From contig NZ_JAUOPE010000001.1 of the NCBI RefSeq assembly GCF_030546755.1, positions 186,001 to 250,000 of the forward strand: a stretch of 64,000 bases of DNA, in the 5' to 3' direction. The translations under genes were made by a program, and so were the position numbers. This document shows, piece by piece, positions 9,489 through 19,095 of the stretch; the first letter of the stretch is position 1, and every line of letters starts with the position of its first letter. This DNA is from Colwellia sp. 1_MG-2023. Its GTDB lineage: Bacteria > Pseudomonadota > Gammaproteobacteria > Enterobacterales > Alteromonadaceae. The notes under the pieces are model-generated. The model saw only the letters and a program-made list of their open reading frames with translations. It searched no databases and had not been told where the DNA came from.

Positions 9489-9752
9489 GGCGTGTCAATC
9501 TTTCACGATGATTTTTTGCAACAGTTTGTTTGGTATTTATACAAAGCATTGCGAATGATATGTGGTTATTCCACCTCAATGAGCAAAAATGTAGTAGAAA
9601 TGACAAACAAACGTTGCCCGAAGGGTTCAATTAAAAGTCATTTTTTATTCGTTGTTCGCTATTTACATGGAACAACCATGCTACTTAACTCACGCCTTGA
9701 ATAAATGACTTTTATTTTGAACAAAGTTTAACCTCGAAAGGTCAACACGCCC
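9488..9752 (+). mobile_element. MITE-like element, full copy 1 (265 bp)
   Basis: The element runs from GGGCGTGTCAATCTTTC to GAAAGGTCAACACGCCC, terminal inverted repeats of about 18-20 bp with a few mismatches, flanked on both sides by TA. A near-identical 264-bp copy lies at 20147-20410, differing at about 9 positions by eye. Inside are two inverted-repeat pairs: GCAACAGTTTGTTT with AAACAAACGTTGC, and an AAAAGTCATTT arm with its complement near the right end. There is no transposase; a 70-codon frame inside is not protein-like. TA duplication suggests mobilisation by an IS630/Tc1-like or TA-specific IS5-group transposase encoded elsewhere. Confidence 0.85.
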
Positions 9753-9790
9753 TAGTGTATTCAAGATTGAATAAATATATATAGATAAAG

Positions 9791-9820
9791 AGAAAAGCCG
9801 AACGATTGTTCGGCTTTTCT
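9791..9820. terminator. Bidirectional terminator between DUF3379/MITE and putP
   Basis: A 13-bp perfect stem AGAAAAGCCGAAC / GTTCGGCTTTTCT with loop GATT, A-rich on one side and T-rich on the other. It lies between convergent transcription units and should work in both directions, ending putP on the minus strand. Confidence 0.85.
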
Positions 9821-9849
9821 TTTACTGTTTAAAAAGTTTCACGAAATAA

Positions 9850-11337
9850 TTAAGGATGATGCGTTAACATTTCATCGAATTTACCTTCGATATCATCTTG
9901 TGGCTTATACGTTAATTTACTCACAATAACCACAGCCAAACTACACACTATAAAGCCAGGTACAATTTCATAAATAATAGAACTTAAACTTTGACCATCA
10001 ATAGTAATTGGCGCATATATCCAAAACAATACAGTTGCTGCACCACTGACCATACCAGCTAGCGCGCCGTTACGATTCATTTTTCTCCAATATAAACTAA
10101 AGATAACGATTGGACCAAATGCCGCGCCAAAACCTGCCCAAGCATTACTCACTAAACTTAAAATAGAACTGTCTCTATCGTAAGCTAAATAGATAGCAAC
10201 CAATGCCACCACTAACACAGATATACGTCCTACGAAGACTAATTGTTTTTCACTGGCTGTTTTATTTAAAAACGCCTGATAAAAATCGCCCGTTAATGAA
10301 CTTGAAGTCACTAATAACTGAGATGAAATGGTACTCATTATCGCCGCTAAAATCGCCGCTAATAAAAAGCCAGAAATAAGGGGGTTAAAAAGTAATTGTG
10401 ATAAAAGCACGAAAATCGTTTCAGGATCCTCTAATGGTGTACCTGTTTTAGCAATATAAGCAATCCCAATAAAGCCTGTCGCCATCGCTCCGCAAATAGA
10501 AACTATCATCCAACTCATGCCTATGCGGCGTGCAGTCGGGATATCTTTTACTGAACGAATTGCCATAAAGCGAACTATAATATGAGGTTGACCAAAATAA
10601 CCAAGCCCCCATGCCATGGCTGACAATATTGCGACTATCCCGACACCATTAAATAAATTTAATAAATCTGGGCTGATTGATTCAACACTTGCCGTGACTT
10701 GAGAAATCCCCCCCATGTCATTTAAGACAACGACCGGCACTAAGATCAAAGCAAGGAACATAATACAACCTTGAACAAAATCCGTTAAGCTAACCGCAAG
10801 AAAACCACCAAACAAGGTATACACAACAACAACCCCTGCGGTAATGTACAAGCCTAACTCGTAATCAAGGCCAAATGAACTTTCAAATAATTTACCACCC
10901 GCTACAACACCTGACGAGGTGTATAGTGTGAAAAACAAAATAATAACGATAGAGGAAACTAAACGTAAGGCTCGAGATTTATCACCAAAACGATTTTCAA
11001 AATAATCTGGTAGTGTAATAGAATCATTAGCAATTTCGGTATACGTTCTTAAACGCGGAGCAACAATTAAATAATTTAAAAAGGCACCTATAACAAGCCC
11101 TAATGCTATCCACATACTGCTTAAGCCGGTTAAATACATGGCACCAGGCAAGCCCATTAACATCCAGCCACTCATGTCAGACGCTCCTGCTGACAAGGCA
11201 GTCACCGAAGGGCTCAAACTACGCCCTCCTAGCATATAACCTGAAACATCACTCGTTGATTTTCTATACGCGTATAAACCTATTGCCAACATCGCAATAA
11301 AATAGATAGCAAGTGAAACTAAAGTACCTGTAGCCAA
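9850..11337 (-). CDS. putP: Sodium/proline symporter PutP
   Basis: A 495-residue member of the sodium:solute symporter family (SSF), which takes up proline with Na+. It has about 13 hydrophobic segments. The family signature region GLGYFGQPHIIVRFMAIRS and the opening GASDMSGWMLMGLPGAMYL (Na+ site region) match PutP. The start is TTG at 11337, 5 bp after a perfect AGGAGG; no ATG nearby fits the family N-terminus MATGTLVSLAIYFIAML. It is transcribed alone and terminated by the hairpin at 9791. No putA lies next to it. The 214-bp divergent gap to the EAL-HDOD gene must hold both promoters. Confidence 0.93.
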   Translation of the reverse strand: MATGTLVSLAIYFIAMLAIGLYAYRKSTSDVSGYMLGGRSLSPSVTALSAGASDMSGWMLMGLPGAMYLTGLSSMWIALGLVIGAFLNYLIVAPRLRTYTEIANDSITLPDYFENRFGDKSRALRLVSSIVIILFFTLYTSSGVVAGGKLFESSFGLDYELGLYITAGVVVVYTLFGGFLAVSLTDFVQGCIMFLALILVPVVVLNDMGGISQVTASVESISPDLLNLFNGVGIVAILSAMAWGLGYFGQPHIIVRFMAIRSVKDIPTARRIGMSWMIVSICGAMATGFIGIAYIAKTGTPLEDPETIFVLLSQLLFNPLISGFLLAAILAAIMSTISSQLLVTSSSLTGDFYQAFLNKTASEKQLVFVGRISVLVVALVAIYLAYDRDSSILSLVSNAWAGFGAAFGPIVIFSLYWRKMNRNGALAGMVSGAATVLFWIYAPITIDGQSLSSIIYEIVPGFIVCSLAVVIVSKLTYKPQDDIEGKFDEMLTHHP

Positions 11338-11551
11338 AAGAGCCTCCTAAAGTGTATCGTTTTATGAAAATATTTATTATTTGTTAGAAACAAAACTGTT
11401 ACACACAGAAAATATATTGAGTGTTATTATGCGGATCTCAAAATGCATTACCATGCTTTTAGGAAAATAATCTGACTTTTGGTAAAAAAAGAATGAAATA
11501 TCAATGCATTTCTCATATATTCATACTATAAAAAGGTAAACAGGATCTTCT

Positions 11552-12775
11552 ATGTATTTCTACGCAGCCAGACAACCTATTCTAGACAAAGAAAAGAACC
11601 TCTTTGCTTATGAATTATTGTTTCGCGACAGTATAGATAATGTATTTCCAGATGTTGATGGTGATGAAGCCACCAGTAAAATGGTTGAAGCAAGTAAGTT
11701 CAATTTAGGTATCAGTGAATTTACCGGCAGCAAACCAGCGTTTATCAATTTCACGCTAGAAACCATCGAACAAGGTTACCCTGAAATGTTAACCACGGAT
11801 GAAGTAGTGGTTGAGATTTTAGAAACCGTTAAACCTGGCAAAAAACTGCTGTCCTTATGTAAAGATTTGGTCGATAAAGGTTACACCCTCGCCTTAGATG
11901 ATTATATTCATCAGCCAGTTTGGGGACACTTTTACCCTTTCGTAAAAATTATTAAAGTAGACTGGCAAGACACTAGTCTCGAGCAGATCAAAGAAATCAA
12001 AATCGCAATTGCCAATCATCCACATATTCAATTATTAGCGGAAAAAGTAGAAACCTATGAAGAATATAATCAAGCATTAGAGTTAGGTTTTGAATTATTC
12101 CAAGGTTTTTTCTTTGCTAAGCCAGAAATGGTGAAAACAAAGGCATTATCGCCTTCGCAAATTGCCATGGCTGAATTATTATATGAAACATCGAAGCCAG
12201 AATTAGACTTAGCAAGTATCACGTCTGTTTTCGAACGTGACGTTTCTCTTTCATATAAATTATTACGCTATGCAAACTCTCCTATTTTTAGACGGAGAAG
12301 TGAGATATCGACGATTAAACAAGCCCTCGTGATTTTAGGCTCAGGTGAACTTAAACGCTTTTTAGGCTTAATGTTTGCCACGAATGTTAATCCTGATAAA
12401 CCGACAGAATTAATTAACGCGGCGATGACTCGTGCAAAATTTTGTGAGATGGTTGCTCAAGATATTAATGCACCAGTAGATACTTCCATAGCTTTCTTAA
12501 CCGGTTTATTGTCGTTAATCGACGCTATACTTGATGAAAGCTTAGAAAGTATTTTAGGCAAGCTTCCTCTCGCTCAAGAGATTAAAGACGCCTTAACCAC
12601 GAAAAAAGGTGTGTTAGCGGCTTTAATTACCTTAGTAAAATTAATTGAACATGCCGATTGGGATAAAACAGCCACCGTGATGGAAAAATTAGGCTTGAGT
12701 AAAGAAAAAGTGGTTAAAGATTACAATGAAGCTATTGCATGGGCAGATGAACAATCTCAGCTCGCTCAAAGTTAA
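11552..12775 (+). CDS. EAL-HDOD signalling protein (YuxH-like)
   Basis: A 407-residue protein with an N-terminal EAL-type domain (about 1-195) and a C-terminal HDOD domain (about 200-390). In the EAL part the Glu of the signature is kept as YELLFR, along with Asn (FINFT), a DD pair (LALDDYI), Lys (IIKVDW) and Gln (FQGFFF). The conserved loop 6 sequence DFGTGYSS is absent, and AEGVET reads AEKVET. It is therefore probably a c-di-GMP-binding or degenerate domain rather than an active phosphodiesterase. HDOD domains occur in signalling proteins controlling motility and stress. The gene is monocistronic and closed by the terminator at 12841. Confidence 0.9.
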   Translation: MYFYAARQPILDKEKNLFAYELLFRDSIDNVFPDVDGDEATSKMVEASKFNLGISEFTGSKPAFINFTLETIEQGYPEMLTTDEVVVEILETVKPGKKLLSLCKDLVDKGYTLALDDYIHQPVWGHFYPFVKIIKVDWQDTSLEQIKEIKIAIANHPHIQLLAEKVETYEEYNQALELGFELFQGFFFAKPEMVKTKALSPSQIAMAELLYETSKPELDLASITSVFERDVSLSYKLLRYANSPIFRRRSEISTIKQALVILGSGELKRFLGLMFATNVNPDKPTELINAAMTRAKFCEMVAQDINAPVDTSIAFLTGLLSLIDAILDESLESILGKLPLAQEIKDALTTKKGVLAALITLVKLIEHADWDKTATVMEKLGLSKEKVVKDYNEAIAWADEQSQLAQS

Positions 12776-12816
12776 TGCTTTTCACCGTTGAGCTCACAAT
12801 TTCTCATATTGTTTAT

Positions 12817-12834
12817 TAGGTCGTGTTGATCTTT
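12817..12834 (+). repeat. Solo terminal repeat of the MITE family (degenerate)
   Basis: TAGGTCGTGTTGATCTTT matches the left end of the element at 20145 (TAGGGCGTGTTGATCTTT) in 17 of 18 positions. The sequence then diverges and no right end is found before the terminator 7 bp further on. It is probably a remnant of an old insertion or imprecise excision, in the 3' flank of the EAL-HDOD gene. Confidence 0.55.
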
Positions 12835-12840
12835 AAAACA

Positions 12841-12867
12841 AAAAAGAGCCGAAAGGCTCTTTTTTTG
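12841..12867. terminator. Terminator after EAL-HDOD gene / galE
   Basis: The stem AAAAAGAGCC / GGCTCTTTTT with loop GAAA, followed by a run of seven T, is a classic intrinsic terminator for the plus-strand gene. It is symmetric enough to end galE from the minus strand as well. Confidence 0.9.
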
Positions 12868-12896
12868 TCGGCTTTTTTAAGTTTACGATAAGTATT

Positions 12897-13907
12897 TTAC
12901 TCAAAACCATTCGGATTTTGTGATTGCCAACGCCACGTATCAGCTATCATAGCATTTAAGTCTCTACTCGCTTGCCAGCCAAGTAACTCATTCGCAACAC
13001 TCGCGTCTGCATAAACCGTCGCGATATCCCCAGCCCGACGCGGCACAATAGTGTAAGGAATATCTTGGCCACTAATTGCTTTAAATGCATTAACAATTTC
13101 AAGCACGGATGTTCCCTTACCTGTACCAATATTAATCGGCTGACAACCCGATATTTTAGTTAAACTTTCAAGCGCTTTTACATGGCCAACGGCTAAATCA
13201 ACTACATGAATATAATCTCTAACTCCAGTACCGTCTGGCGTATCATAATCATCACCGAATACTTGCAACTGAGGCAATCGGCCAACAGCAACTTGCGCCA
13301 CATAAGGTAACAAGTTGTTAGGTATACCGTTTGGATTCTCACCAATTAAGCCAGTTTCGTGTGCACCAATTGGATTAAAATAACGTAAACAAGCAATTGA
13401 CCAAGCATCATCGCTTTTGGCTAAATCCTGCAAAATATGTTCAACCATTAACTTAGTTTGACCATACGGATTGGTAGCTGAAATAGGCATAGTTTCTACA
13501 AGCGGTGCAGGGTTATTTTCACCATAAACCGTTGCCGAAGAGCTAAACACTAAATTTTTAACATTATGCTTTGCCATCACTCTAAATAAAGTTACTGAGC
13601 CAGCAACGTTATTTTGATAATAAGCCAAAGGTATTTCATTAGACTCACCCACCGCTTTTAATCCTGCAAAATGAATAACAGCTTCGATACTATGCTGCTC
13701 AAAAATACTGTTTAACGCAGCTTCATCGCAAATATCCGCCTCAATGAAAGTAACTGTCTTACCGGTAATTTGCGTGATACGGTCTAACACTAATGTGGAA
13801 GAATTCGACAAATTATCAACAATGACGATATCTTTATTTAACTGTAACAACTCTACAACCGTATGACTGCCAATATAGCCAGTACCGCCGGTGATCAATA
13901 AACCCAT
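12897..13907 (-). CDS. galE: UDP-glucose 4-epimerase GalE
   Basis: A 336-residue NAD-dependent short-chain dehydrogenase family enzyme interconverting UDP-glucose and UDP-galactose. The NAD-binding GGTGYIGSH is at residues 7-15. The catalytic Ser and Tyr-Lys are seen in VFSSSATVYG and NPYGQTK, and RYFNPIGAHETGLIGE is a GalE signature. Length matches E. coli GalE (338). With galU and pgi in the same window it supplies UDP-hexoses for the surface polysaccharide, though it may also serve general metabolism. It is transcribed alone or with the upstream DHH gene (88-bp gap). Confidence 0.96.
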   Translation of the reverse strand: MGLLITGGTGYIGSHTVVELLQLNKDIVIVDNLSNSSTLVLDRITQITGKTVTFIEADICDEAALNSIFEQHSIEAVIHFAGLKAVGESNEIPLAYYQNNVAGSVTLFRVMAKHNVKNLVFSSSATVYGENNPAPLVETMPISATNPYGQTKLMVEHILQDLAKSDDAWSIACLRYFNPIGAHETGLIGENPNGIPNNLLPYVAQVAVGRLPQLQVFGDDYDTPDGTGVRDYIHVVDLAVGHVKALESLTKISGCQPINIGTGKGTSVLEIVNAFKAISGQDIPYTIVPRRAGDIATVYADASVANELLGWQASRDLNAMIADTWRWQSQNPNGFE

Positions 13908-13995
13908 AATGTTCCTTATCTAATTGTCTTATCAAAGATCGCTATAAAGTAGCCATTAATAATAAATGATGGCAAATGAATGTTTGATTTCTATA

Positions 13996-14952
13996 TTAAG
14001 TGTAATATTGTGCCACGGCTTTAATAAATGCGTTAATCATTTCTGCAGGTAATTCATTCACCCCAGCTGCTGCGGCTCTTCCTCCACCTGTGGGGAATTC
14101 GGCACAAATATCGCCAGCACCTTGTTTATTATTCATTGGTGCTCGTAAGCTAACGGTATAACTCGCATCACGGTTTATCGTGAAAACAATATGCGCTTTT
14201 TCCGGTGATTGATTAGCTAACTCATTGCCAAATACACCACTTACTCGCCGTGCCCACGCTTCATCAGGTAATTCGACCGCCTTACATTGTTCATTATCAG
14301 CCAATATTTTCGCATTGATCGCTTTGTCCATATCTTGGTGATAAGCGTTCTCTAACTGATGATACACAGAATCAGTTTCAGCAATTAATGTTAGTGGGTT
14401 TTCGTACTTTACTAATTGCTGAAACAGTTGATCAGGCGCAAAATGCAAATCATCAACACTGCGTCCATAGCCATTGTAATTAATATAAATACCCAAAGCT
14501 TTTAGTTGCGATTTTTCCAAGGGCGTTAACCCCATTTGATTAGCAAGCGCTTCAGCAGATGCAAGCATATTGTCGCCATAGGCAGCAGCAATCGCCCAAT
14601 TAACATATTGATTTTCAAGATAAGTGTTTACAAGCAAGCTAGTACAAGTATTGGCATCAGTATCAATGATCGCGTGCAACTTATCGGTTTGTGGAATATC
14701 ACCAGCTCTATGATGATCCACATAAAACACATCAACATCATGATTTAAAAGTTGAGTTAACGCTGTAATGTTTTTTTCCATGGAAACATCAAGTATGGTG
14801 ACAGACGTTGCCTGTTCGGTAGACACGTTCTCTACCAAAGCAATATCACGTTTTACACCAGTGATCAGCGTTGATTTTTTCGGCTCAGCTAATCGTAATT
14901 GTACTAACGCAATGATGCCATCCGCATCACCGTTAAACACATCAAAATGCAT
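13996..14952 (-). CDS. DHH-family phosphoesterase-like protein
   Basis: A 318-residue protein of the DHH phosphoesterase superfamily. It has the N-terminal acidic motif VFNGDADGI (about 5-13), LDVSMEKN, and the name-giving YVDHHRAGD (about 96-104) for the bimetal site. A glycine-rich C-terminal stretch EFPTGGGRAAAAGVNELP resembles DHHA1 substrate-binding domains. Family members hydrolyse phosphodiesters or pyrophosphate (RecJ, nanoRNase, PPX types). This one is shorter than RecJ and lacks the CBS domains of some pyrophosphatases. A hydrolase acting on short nucleic acids or a small phosphate compound is likely; the substrate cannot be told from sequence. Confidence 0.8.
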   Translation of the reverse strand: MHFDVFNGDADGIIALVQLRLAEPKKSTLITGVKRDIALVENVSTEQATSVTILDVSMEKNITALTQLLNHDVDVFYVDHHRAGDIPQTDKLHAIIDTDANTCTSLLVNTYLENQYVNWAIAAAYGDNMLASAEALANQMGLTPLEKSQLKALGIYINYNGYGRSVDDLHFAPDQLFQQLVKYENPLTLIAETDSVYHQLENAYHQDMDKAINAKILADNEQCKAVELPDEAWARRVSGVFGNELANQSPEKAHIVFTINRDASYTVSLRAPMNNKQGAGDICAEFPTGGGRAAAAGVNELPAEMINAFIKAVAQYYT

Positions 14953-15052
14953 AAATTAACACTCTTCCTTTTCAAGTTTAAAGATAACTCGCTTTTCTCG
15001 TTCAACGTTCAACCTAGTGATGATTGTAACGACGAGATATGTCTCTTCTAAA

Positions 15053-15658
15053 CTATTTAATATATTGATTATTCAGTAAGTATTGAATGATTTGCTCCGC
15101 GCATTGACGAATATCTTGTTCTGCAGTTTTCACATGAATCGTTGGATTCTGAGGAACGTCATAAGTAGAATCTATACCTGTGAAGTCTTTTATTTCACCC
15201 GCACGTGCTTTTTTATAAAGTCCTTTAGGATCACGTTGCTCACAAATAGCAATTGGCGTGTCGATAAAAACTTCAATAAACTCGCCTTCCACTAATAAAT
15301 TTCTCGCCATTTCTCTATCTGCAGCAAACGGTGAAATAAAGGCAGTTGAAACTATCGTACCAGCGTCGATAAAAAGTTTTGATACTTCGCTAATCCGGCG
15401 AATATTTTCCACTCTGTCTTCGTCACTAAAACTTAAATCACCATTTAAACCATGACGAACATTGTCACCATCAAGTAAATAGGTATGACAACCACGCTCG
15501 AATAGTAATCGGTCGACAGCATTTGCCACGGTTGATTTACCTGAGCCACTTAAGCCGGTATACCACAGCAAGCAAGGACGCTGCCCTTTCATTTCAGCAC
15601 GCTGCTGTTTATTGACTAATTGCTCATGCCAAACGGTATTTTCAGTTTTCATATTCAT
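15053..15658 (-). CDS. cysC: Adenylyl-sulfate kinase CysC
   Basis: A 201-residue APS kinase that makes PAPS from APS and ATP. The P-loop GLSGSGKST is at about 35-43, followed by LLDGDNVRHGLNGDLSFS and the FISPFAADRE motif, all typical of CysC. Two in-frame ATGs (15658 and 15652) are possible. It follows the SLC13 permease gene (15737-17464) on the same strand, with cysN and cysD further upstream, giving the order cysD-cysN-permease-cysC. PAPS may feed both cysteine synthesis and the two sulfotransferases at 45591-47535. Confidence 0.95.
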   Translation of the reverse strand: MNMKTENTVWHEQLVNKQQRAEMKGQRPCLLWYTGLSGSGKSTVANAVDRLLFERGCHTYLLDGDNVRHGLNGDLSFSDEDRVENIRRISEVSKLFIDAGTIVSTAFISPFAADREMARNLLVEGEFIEVFIDTPIAICEQRDPKGLYKKARAGEIKDFTGIDSTYDVPQNPTIHVKTAEQDIRQCAEQIIQYLLNNQYIK

Positions 15659-15736
15659 TATTTATTCACTATTAAAATTTGTTAATGCAGAATGTCTTCT
15701 CGCCAAATCAATTGCTCACCTATTGATTGAAGCTTA

Positions 15737-17464
15737 CTAAAAAGGAAAAACATATGGCAATAGTATTAATACAACCGAGCTATATGCCAAAGATACCGGC
15801 AAGCCAAAGCAAACAAAGTCTTTTAAGGTATAATTACCAGCGTTATACACCATAACATTTGTTTGATAGCCAAACGGACTGATAAAGCTGCCACTGGCAG
15901 CAAAGGCCACCGCCATAACAAAAGGCAAAGGACTAACTCCTAAACCTAATGCAATGTTATAAGCGATAGGAAAAACCAAGGCAGCCGCGGCACTATTAGT
16001 GATCAACTCTGTGATTAATAAGGTAGTAATAAAAATAACCACTAAGGTGAGATAAGCGCTTTGGCCATGTAAAAAACTTTCAATATTAACAGCAATTAAT
16101 TCAGCTACACCGCTAGTTTCAAGTGCATTAGCAAGCGTTAATGCTCCCACCACAATCATCCAAATTTCTAAAGGAAAACGGCGCTTTATTTCATTAACCG
16201 TTAAACACCCGGTAAAAATGAGCAGTGAGATATAGAAAATTAAACATTTAAGTAAAGTAACATTTAGCAAAACGGAAACAAGAATACTGGCAATAAAGCC
16301 AAACAAGGTTAAATTATCGCGCCATCCTGACAGCATATTATCGGGTTTATGTCCCGACAAAATATAAAAGTTTTTCGTTAAGTTAGTACGTGCGCTAAAG
16401 TCATTACCCACCGCTAAAACAAGAAAATCACCAGGTTTAATGACCATTTCACCTAGCTTGCCTGATAAGGAGCTTCCTTCGCGCTTAATGGCAACAACAG
16501 CAGCATCAAATCGTGCTCTAAAACCCGCTTTTTTTAAAGTTTTCCCAACGATAGTCGAATCAGGCTTAATTAATACTTCGGTTAAATTATCTCTTAATAA
16601 ACCACTTTTTTCAGCGTATAAGGTTAATCCGTCAAATTGCTGTAAAATTAATATTTTCGAAATATCACCTGAAAAAATAAGCTTATCATTTTTCAAAATA
16701 ATCTCGTCAGGTGACACAGGTGAAATCAACCGGCTATTTCGAATAATTTCAACTAAAAACAACGAGTCTAAATTTCTTAAGCCATTTTCTTCGATAGTCA
16801 AACCGAGCATTTTTGAATCAGGGCTCACTTGGGCTTCTAACAAATAATCTTGGTTAGAAGCATGTTCTTCTTTAATATTCGGCAGTTTATTTTGACGGAC
16901 AATGATTAATATTAAACAAATCAGCAAGGCAACAATGCCTATCGGAGTAAAATCAAAAAAGCTGATCCCTTCATGACCTTGTTCAATCAGCATTGTATTG
17001 ACGATTAAGTTTGTTGATGTGCCCACTAACGTTAAACTGCCACCTAAAATGGCAGCAAACGACAAAGGTAGTAATAGTTTTCCGGGGTTAATTAAGCGAT
17101 TATTTTTAACGGTAGAAATTAACGCTGCCACCACCGCGGTGTTGTTCATTAAAGCAGAAGAAAATGCGGTATAGGTTAAGGTTCTCACGGTTGATTTAAA
17201 CGGCGAGCCATTAATCATTGTTGCTGACAGGCGACGTAAAATACTCGTTCTTTCAAATGAAAAAGAAGCTAATACCAATAAAATTAGGGTCACTAAACCA
17301 GAATTAACTGCATTGTTGAGAATATGCTCAGTATCAACGAAAGATGTGGCCAAACAGGTTAGCATTGCCGCTGAAAATACCCGTTCTGGTGTCCGTTGAA
17401 ATTTTAAAAGTCCAATAAAGGTACCGATAAAAATGACTATTAAAAGCCATTGCATTGCTACCAT
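15737..17464 (-). CDS. SLC13-family permease with two RCK_C domains, probable sulfate transporter
   Basis: A 575-residue membrane protein of the DASS/SLC13 type. It has about 10-11 hydrophobic segments split by a cytoplasmic region (about 200-370) that holds two TrkA-C/RCK_C-like modules, seen as DSKMLGLTIEENGL and DSTIVGKTLKKAGF. LVGTSTNLIVNTML and SGSFISPFGYQTNVMVYNAG match the two SNT motifs of the family. Its place between cysN and cysC argues for sulfate as substrate. The ATG at 17464 has AGGA about 8 bp upstream. Such permeases often replace the CysTWA ABC importer in marine bacteria. Confidence 0.87.
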   Translation of the reverse strand: MVAMQWLLIVIFIGTFIGLLKFQRTPERVFSAAMLTCLATSFVDTEHILNNAVNSGLVTLILLVLASFSFERTSILRRLSATMINGSPFKSTVRTLTYTAFSSALMNNTAVVAALISTVKNNRLINPGKLLLPLSFAAILGGSLTLVGTSTNLIVNTMLIEQGHEGISFFDFTPIGIVALLICLILIIVRQNKLPNIKEEHASNQDYLLEAQVSPDSKMLGLTIEENGLRNLDSLFLVEIIRNSRLISPVSPDEIILKNDKLIFSGDISKILILQQFDGLTLYAEKSGLLRDNLTEVLIKPDSTIVGKTLKKAGFRARFDAAVVAIKREGSSLSGKLGEMVIKPGDFLVLAVGNDFSARTNLTKNFYILSGHKPDNMLSGWRDNLTLFGFIASILVSVLLNVTLLKCLIFYISLLIFTGCLTVNEIKRRFPLEIWMIVVGALTLANALETSGVAELIAVNIESFLHGQSAYLTLVVIFITTLLITELITNSAAAALVFPIAYNIALGLGVSPLPFVMAVAFAASGSFISPFGYQTNVMVYNAGNYTLKDFVCFGLPVSLAYSSVVLILLPYVFPF

Positions 17465-17583
17465 TTTTATTTTCCTTTTCGAGGCTTGTTTTTCAATATA
17501 GATCAGTCGTTGATAATCAACCCTTTGACTATCAACGACTTCAGTAAGAATAAATCTATATGTTTAACTTGTTTAATCAACAG

Positions 17584-19008
17584 TTATTTCAATTTAGAAA
17601 TATCACGTGCTCCCCAATGTGGGAAGTGTTTTCTGACAAGCGCATTATATTCAAGCTCAAATGCTGAAAATTCAGCTTTTTGATCTTTTGAAATGGCTTT
17701 ATTGATCATACCGGCACCAACGGTGATATTACTCAAGCGGTCAATAATAATAAAAGCACCTGAGGTTTTATTATCGTTATATGCATCAAAATGAAGAGTT
17801 TCTGCGACTTCAAAATTTACAGAGCCTATTTCATTTAACGCCAATTGGGTCACTTCACTGGTTTCCATGGTATTGACATCAATGCGATGGTCAATATCAA
17901 TAACATGTCCCGTTGTGGTCTTGCTACCATGTTTAATATAATATTCACGACCAGCTTCTAACTCATCTTCATGCATCCAAACCACTGACGCATTAAATTC
18001 TTTCGATGACTCAGGTAAAGCACCTTTTTTAACGATCATCTCACCACGGCTAATATCAATCTCGTCATCAAGCGTTAACGTAATAGCTTGACCTTTATCA
18101 GCACGCTCTAAATTACCATCAAAGGTTACGATAGATTTTACCGTACTTTCTTTCCCTGACGGTAAAGCAACAATTTCATCTCCTACGCGAATATGACCAG
18201 AACCAATCGTGCCAGAGAAACCTCTGAAATTTAAATTAGGACGGTTAACATATTGTACTTGTAGTCTAAATTGCGTGAAGCTTTCATCGTTATCTACAGA
18301 AATAGTATTTAACAGCTTCATCATAGTTGCGCCCGGATACCAAGACATATTGGCACTTTCTTCAACAACATTATCACCATTTAACGCGGAAATTGGTACA
18401 AATCGCACATCGCTAAATTCAAGGCCATCGGCAAAATCGCGATACTCTTTCTTGATTGACTGATATCGCTCTTGGCTATAATCAACCAAATCCATTTTAT
18501 TTACCGCCACTAAAACATGCTTAATACCAAGTAATGAACAGATAAATGAATGACGACGCGTTTGAACTTGTACACCATGTCGAGCATCAATCAATATAAT
18601 TGCTAAATCACACGTAGAAGCACCAGTTGCCATATTACGTGTGTATTGTTCATGACCTGGAGTATCAGCAATAATAAACTTACGTTTATCCGTAGCAAAG
18701 TAACGGTAAGCAACGTCAATGGTAATACCTTGCTCGCGCTCAGATTGTAATCCATCAACTAATAAGGCCAAATCAACCGCTTCACCCGTGGTGCCTGACT
18801 TTTTGCTATCATTTTCAATCGCGGCTAATTGATCTTCAAAGATCATTTTTGAGTCATGTAATAAACGCCCAATAAGCGTACTTTTGCCGTCATCAACGCT
18901 ACCACAGGTAAAAAAGCGCAACATTTCTTTATTTTCGTGTTGCTTTAAATACGCTTCTATATCTGTTTCAAGCAAATTTGTTTCAAGTGAGTCTGATTGA
19001 TTACTCAT
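17584..19008 (-). CDS. cysN: Sulfate adenylyltransferase subunit 1 (GTPase) CysN
   Basis: A GTP-binding regulatory subunit of ATP sulfurylase, 474 residues from the ATG at 19008. That start is preferred over an in-frame ATG 21 bp upstream because AAAGGA lies at proper distance and E. coli CysN has the same length. EF-Tu-like GTPase motifs are seen: [17 protein letters not shown] (G1), [12 protein letters not shown] (G3), VNKMDLVD (G4). Two beta-barrel domains follow. It works with CysD to drive APS formation by GTP hydrolysis. No CysC domain is fused; the kinase is encoded separately at 15053. Confidence 0.96.
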   Translation of the reverse strand: MSNQSDSLETNLLETDIEAYLKQHENKEMLRFFTCGSVDDGKSTLIGRLLHDSKMIFEDQLAAIENDSKKSGTTGEAVDLALLVDGLQSEREQGITIDVAYRYFATDKRKFIIADTPGHEQYTRNMATGASTCDLAIILIDARHGVQVQTRRHSFICSLLGIKHVLVAVNKMDLVDYSQERYQSIKKEYRDFADGLEFSDVRFVPISALNGDNVVEESANMSWYPGATMMKLLNTISVDNDESFTQFRLQVQYVNRPNLNFRGFSGTIGSGHIRVGDEIVALPSGKESTVKSIVTFDGNLERADKGQAITLTLDDEIDISRGEMIVKKGALPESSKEFNASVVWMHEDELEAGREYYIKHGSKTTTGHVIDIDHRIDVNTMETSEVTQLALNEIGSVNFEVAETLHFDAYNDNKTSGAFIIIDRLSNITVGAGMINKAISKDQKAEFSAFELEYNALVRKHFPHWGARDISKLK

Positions 19009-19095
19009 TTTTTTTCCTTTGGAATTCATTCTTATATCAGGATTAACGCCTGATACGGATTAATATTGTCAGTTGGATAAATCACTAATGAAAGC

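Noticed and set aside
9492-9704. 70-codon open frame inside MITE copy 1 (and its twin at 20174-20362 in copy 2)
   Set aside because: It exists because the two copies are almost identical; composition is not protein-like, no ribosome site is present, and the element is flanked by TA with terminal repeats and no transposase motif.
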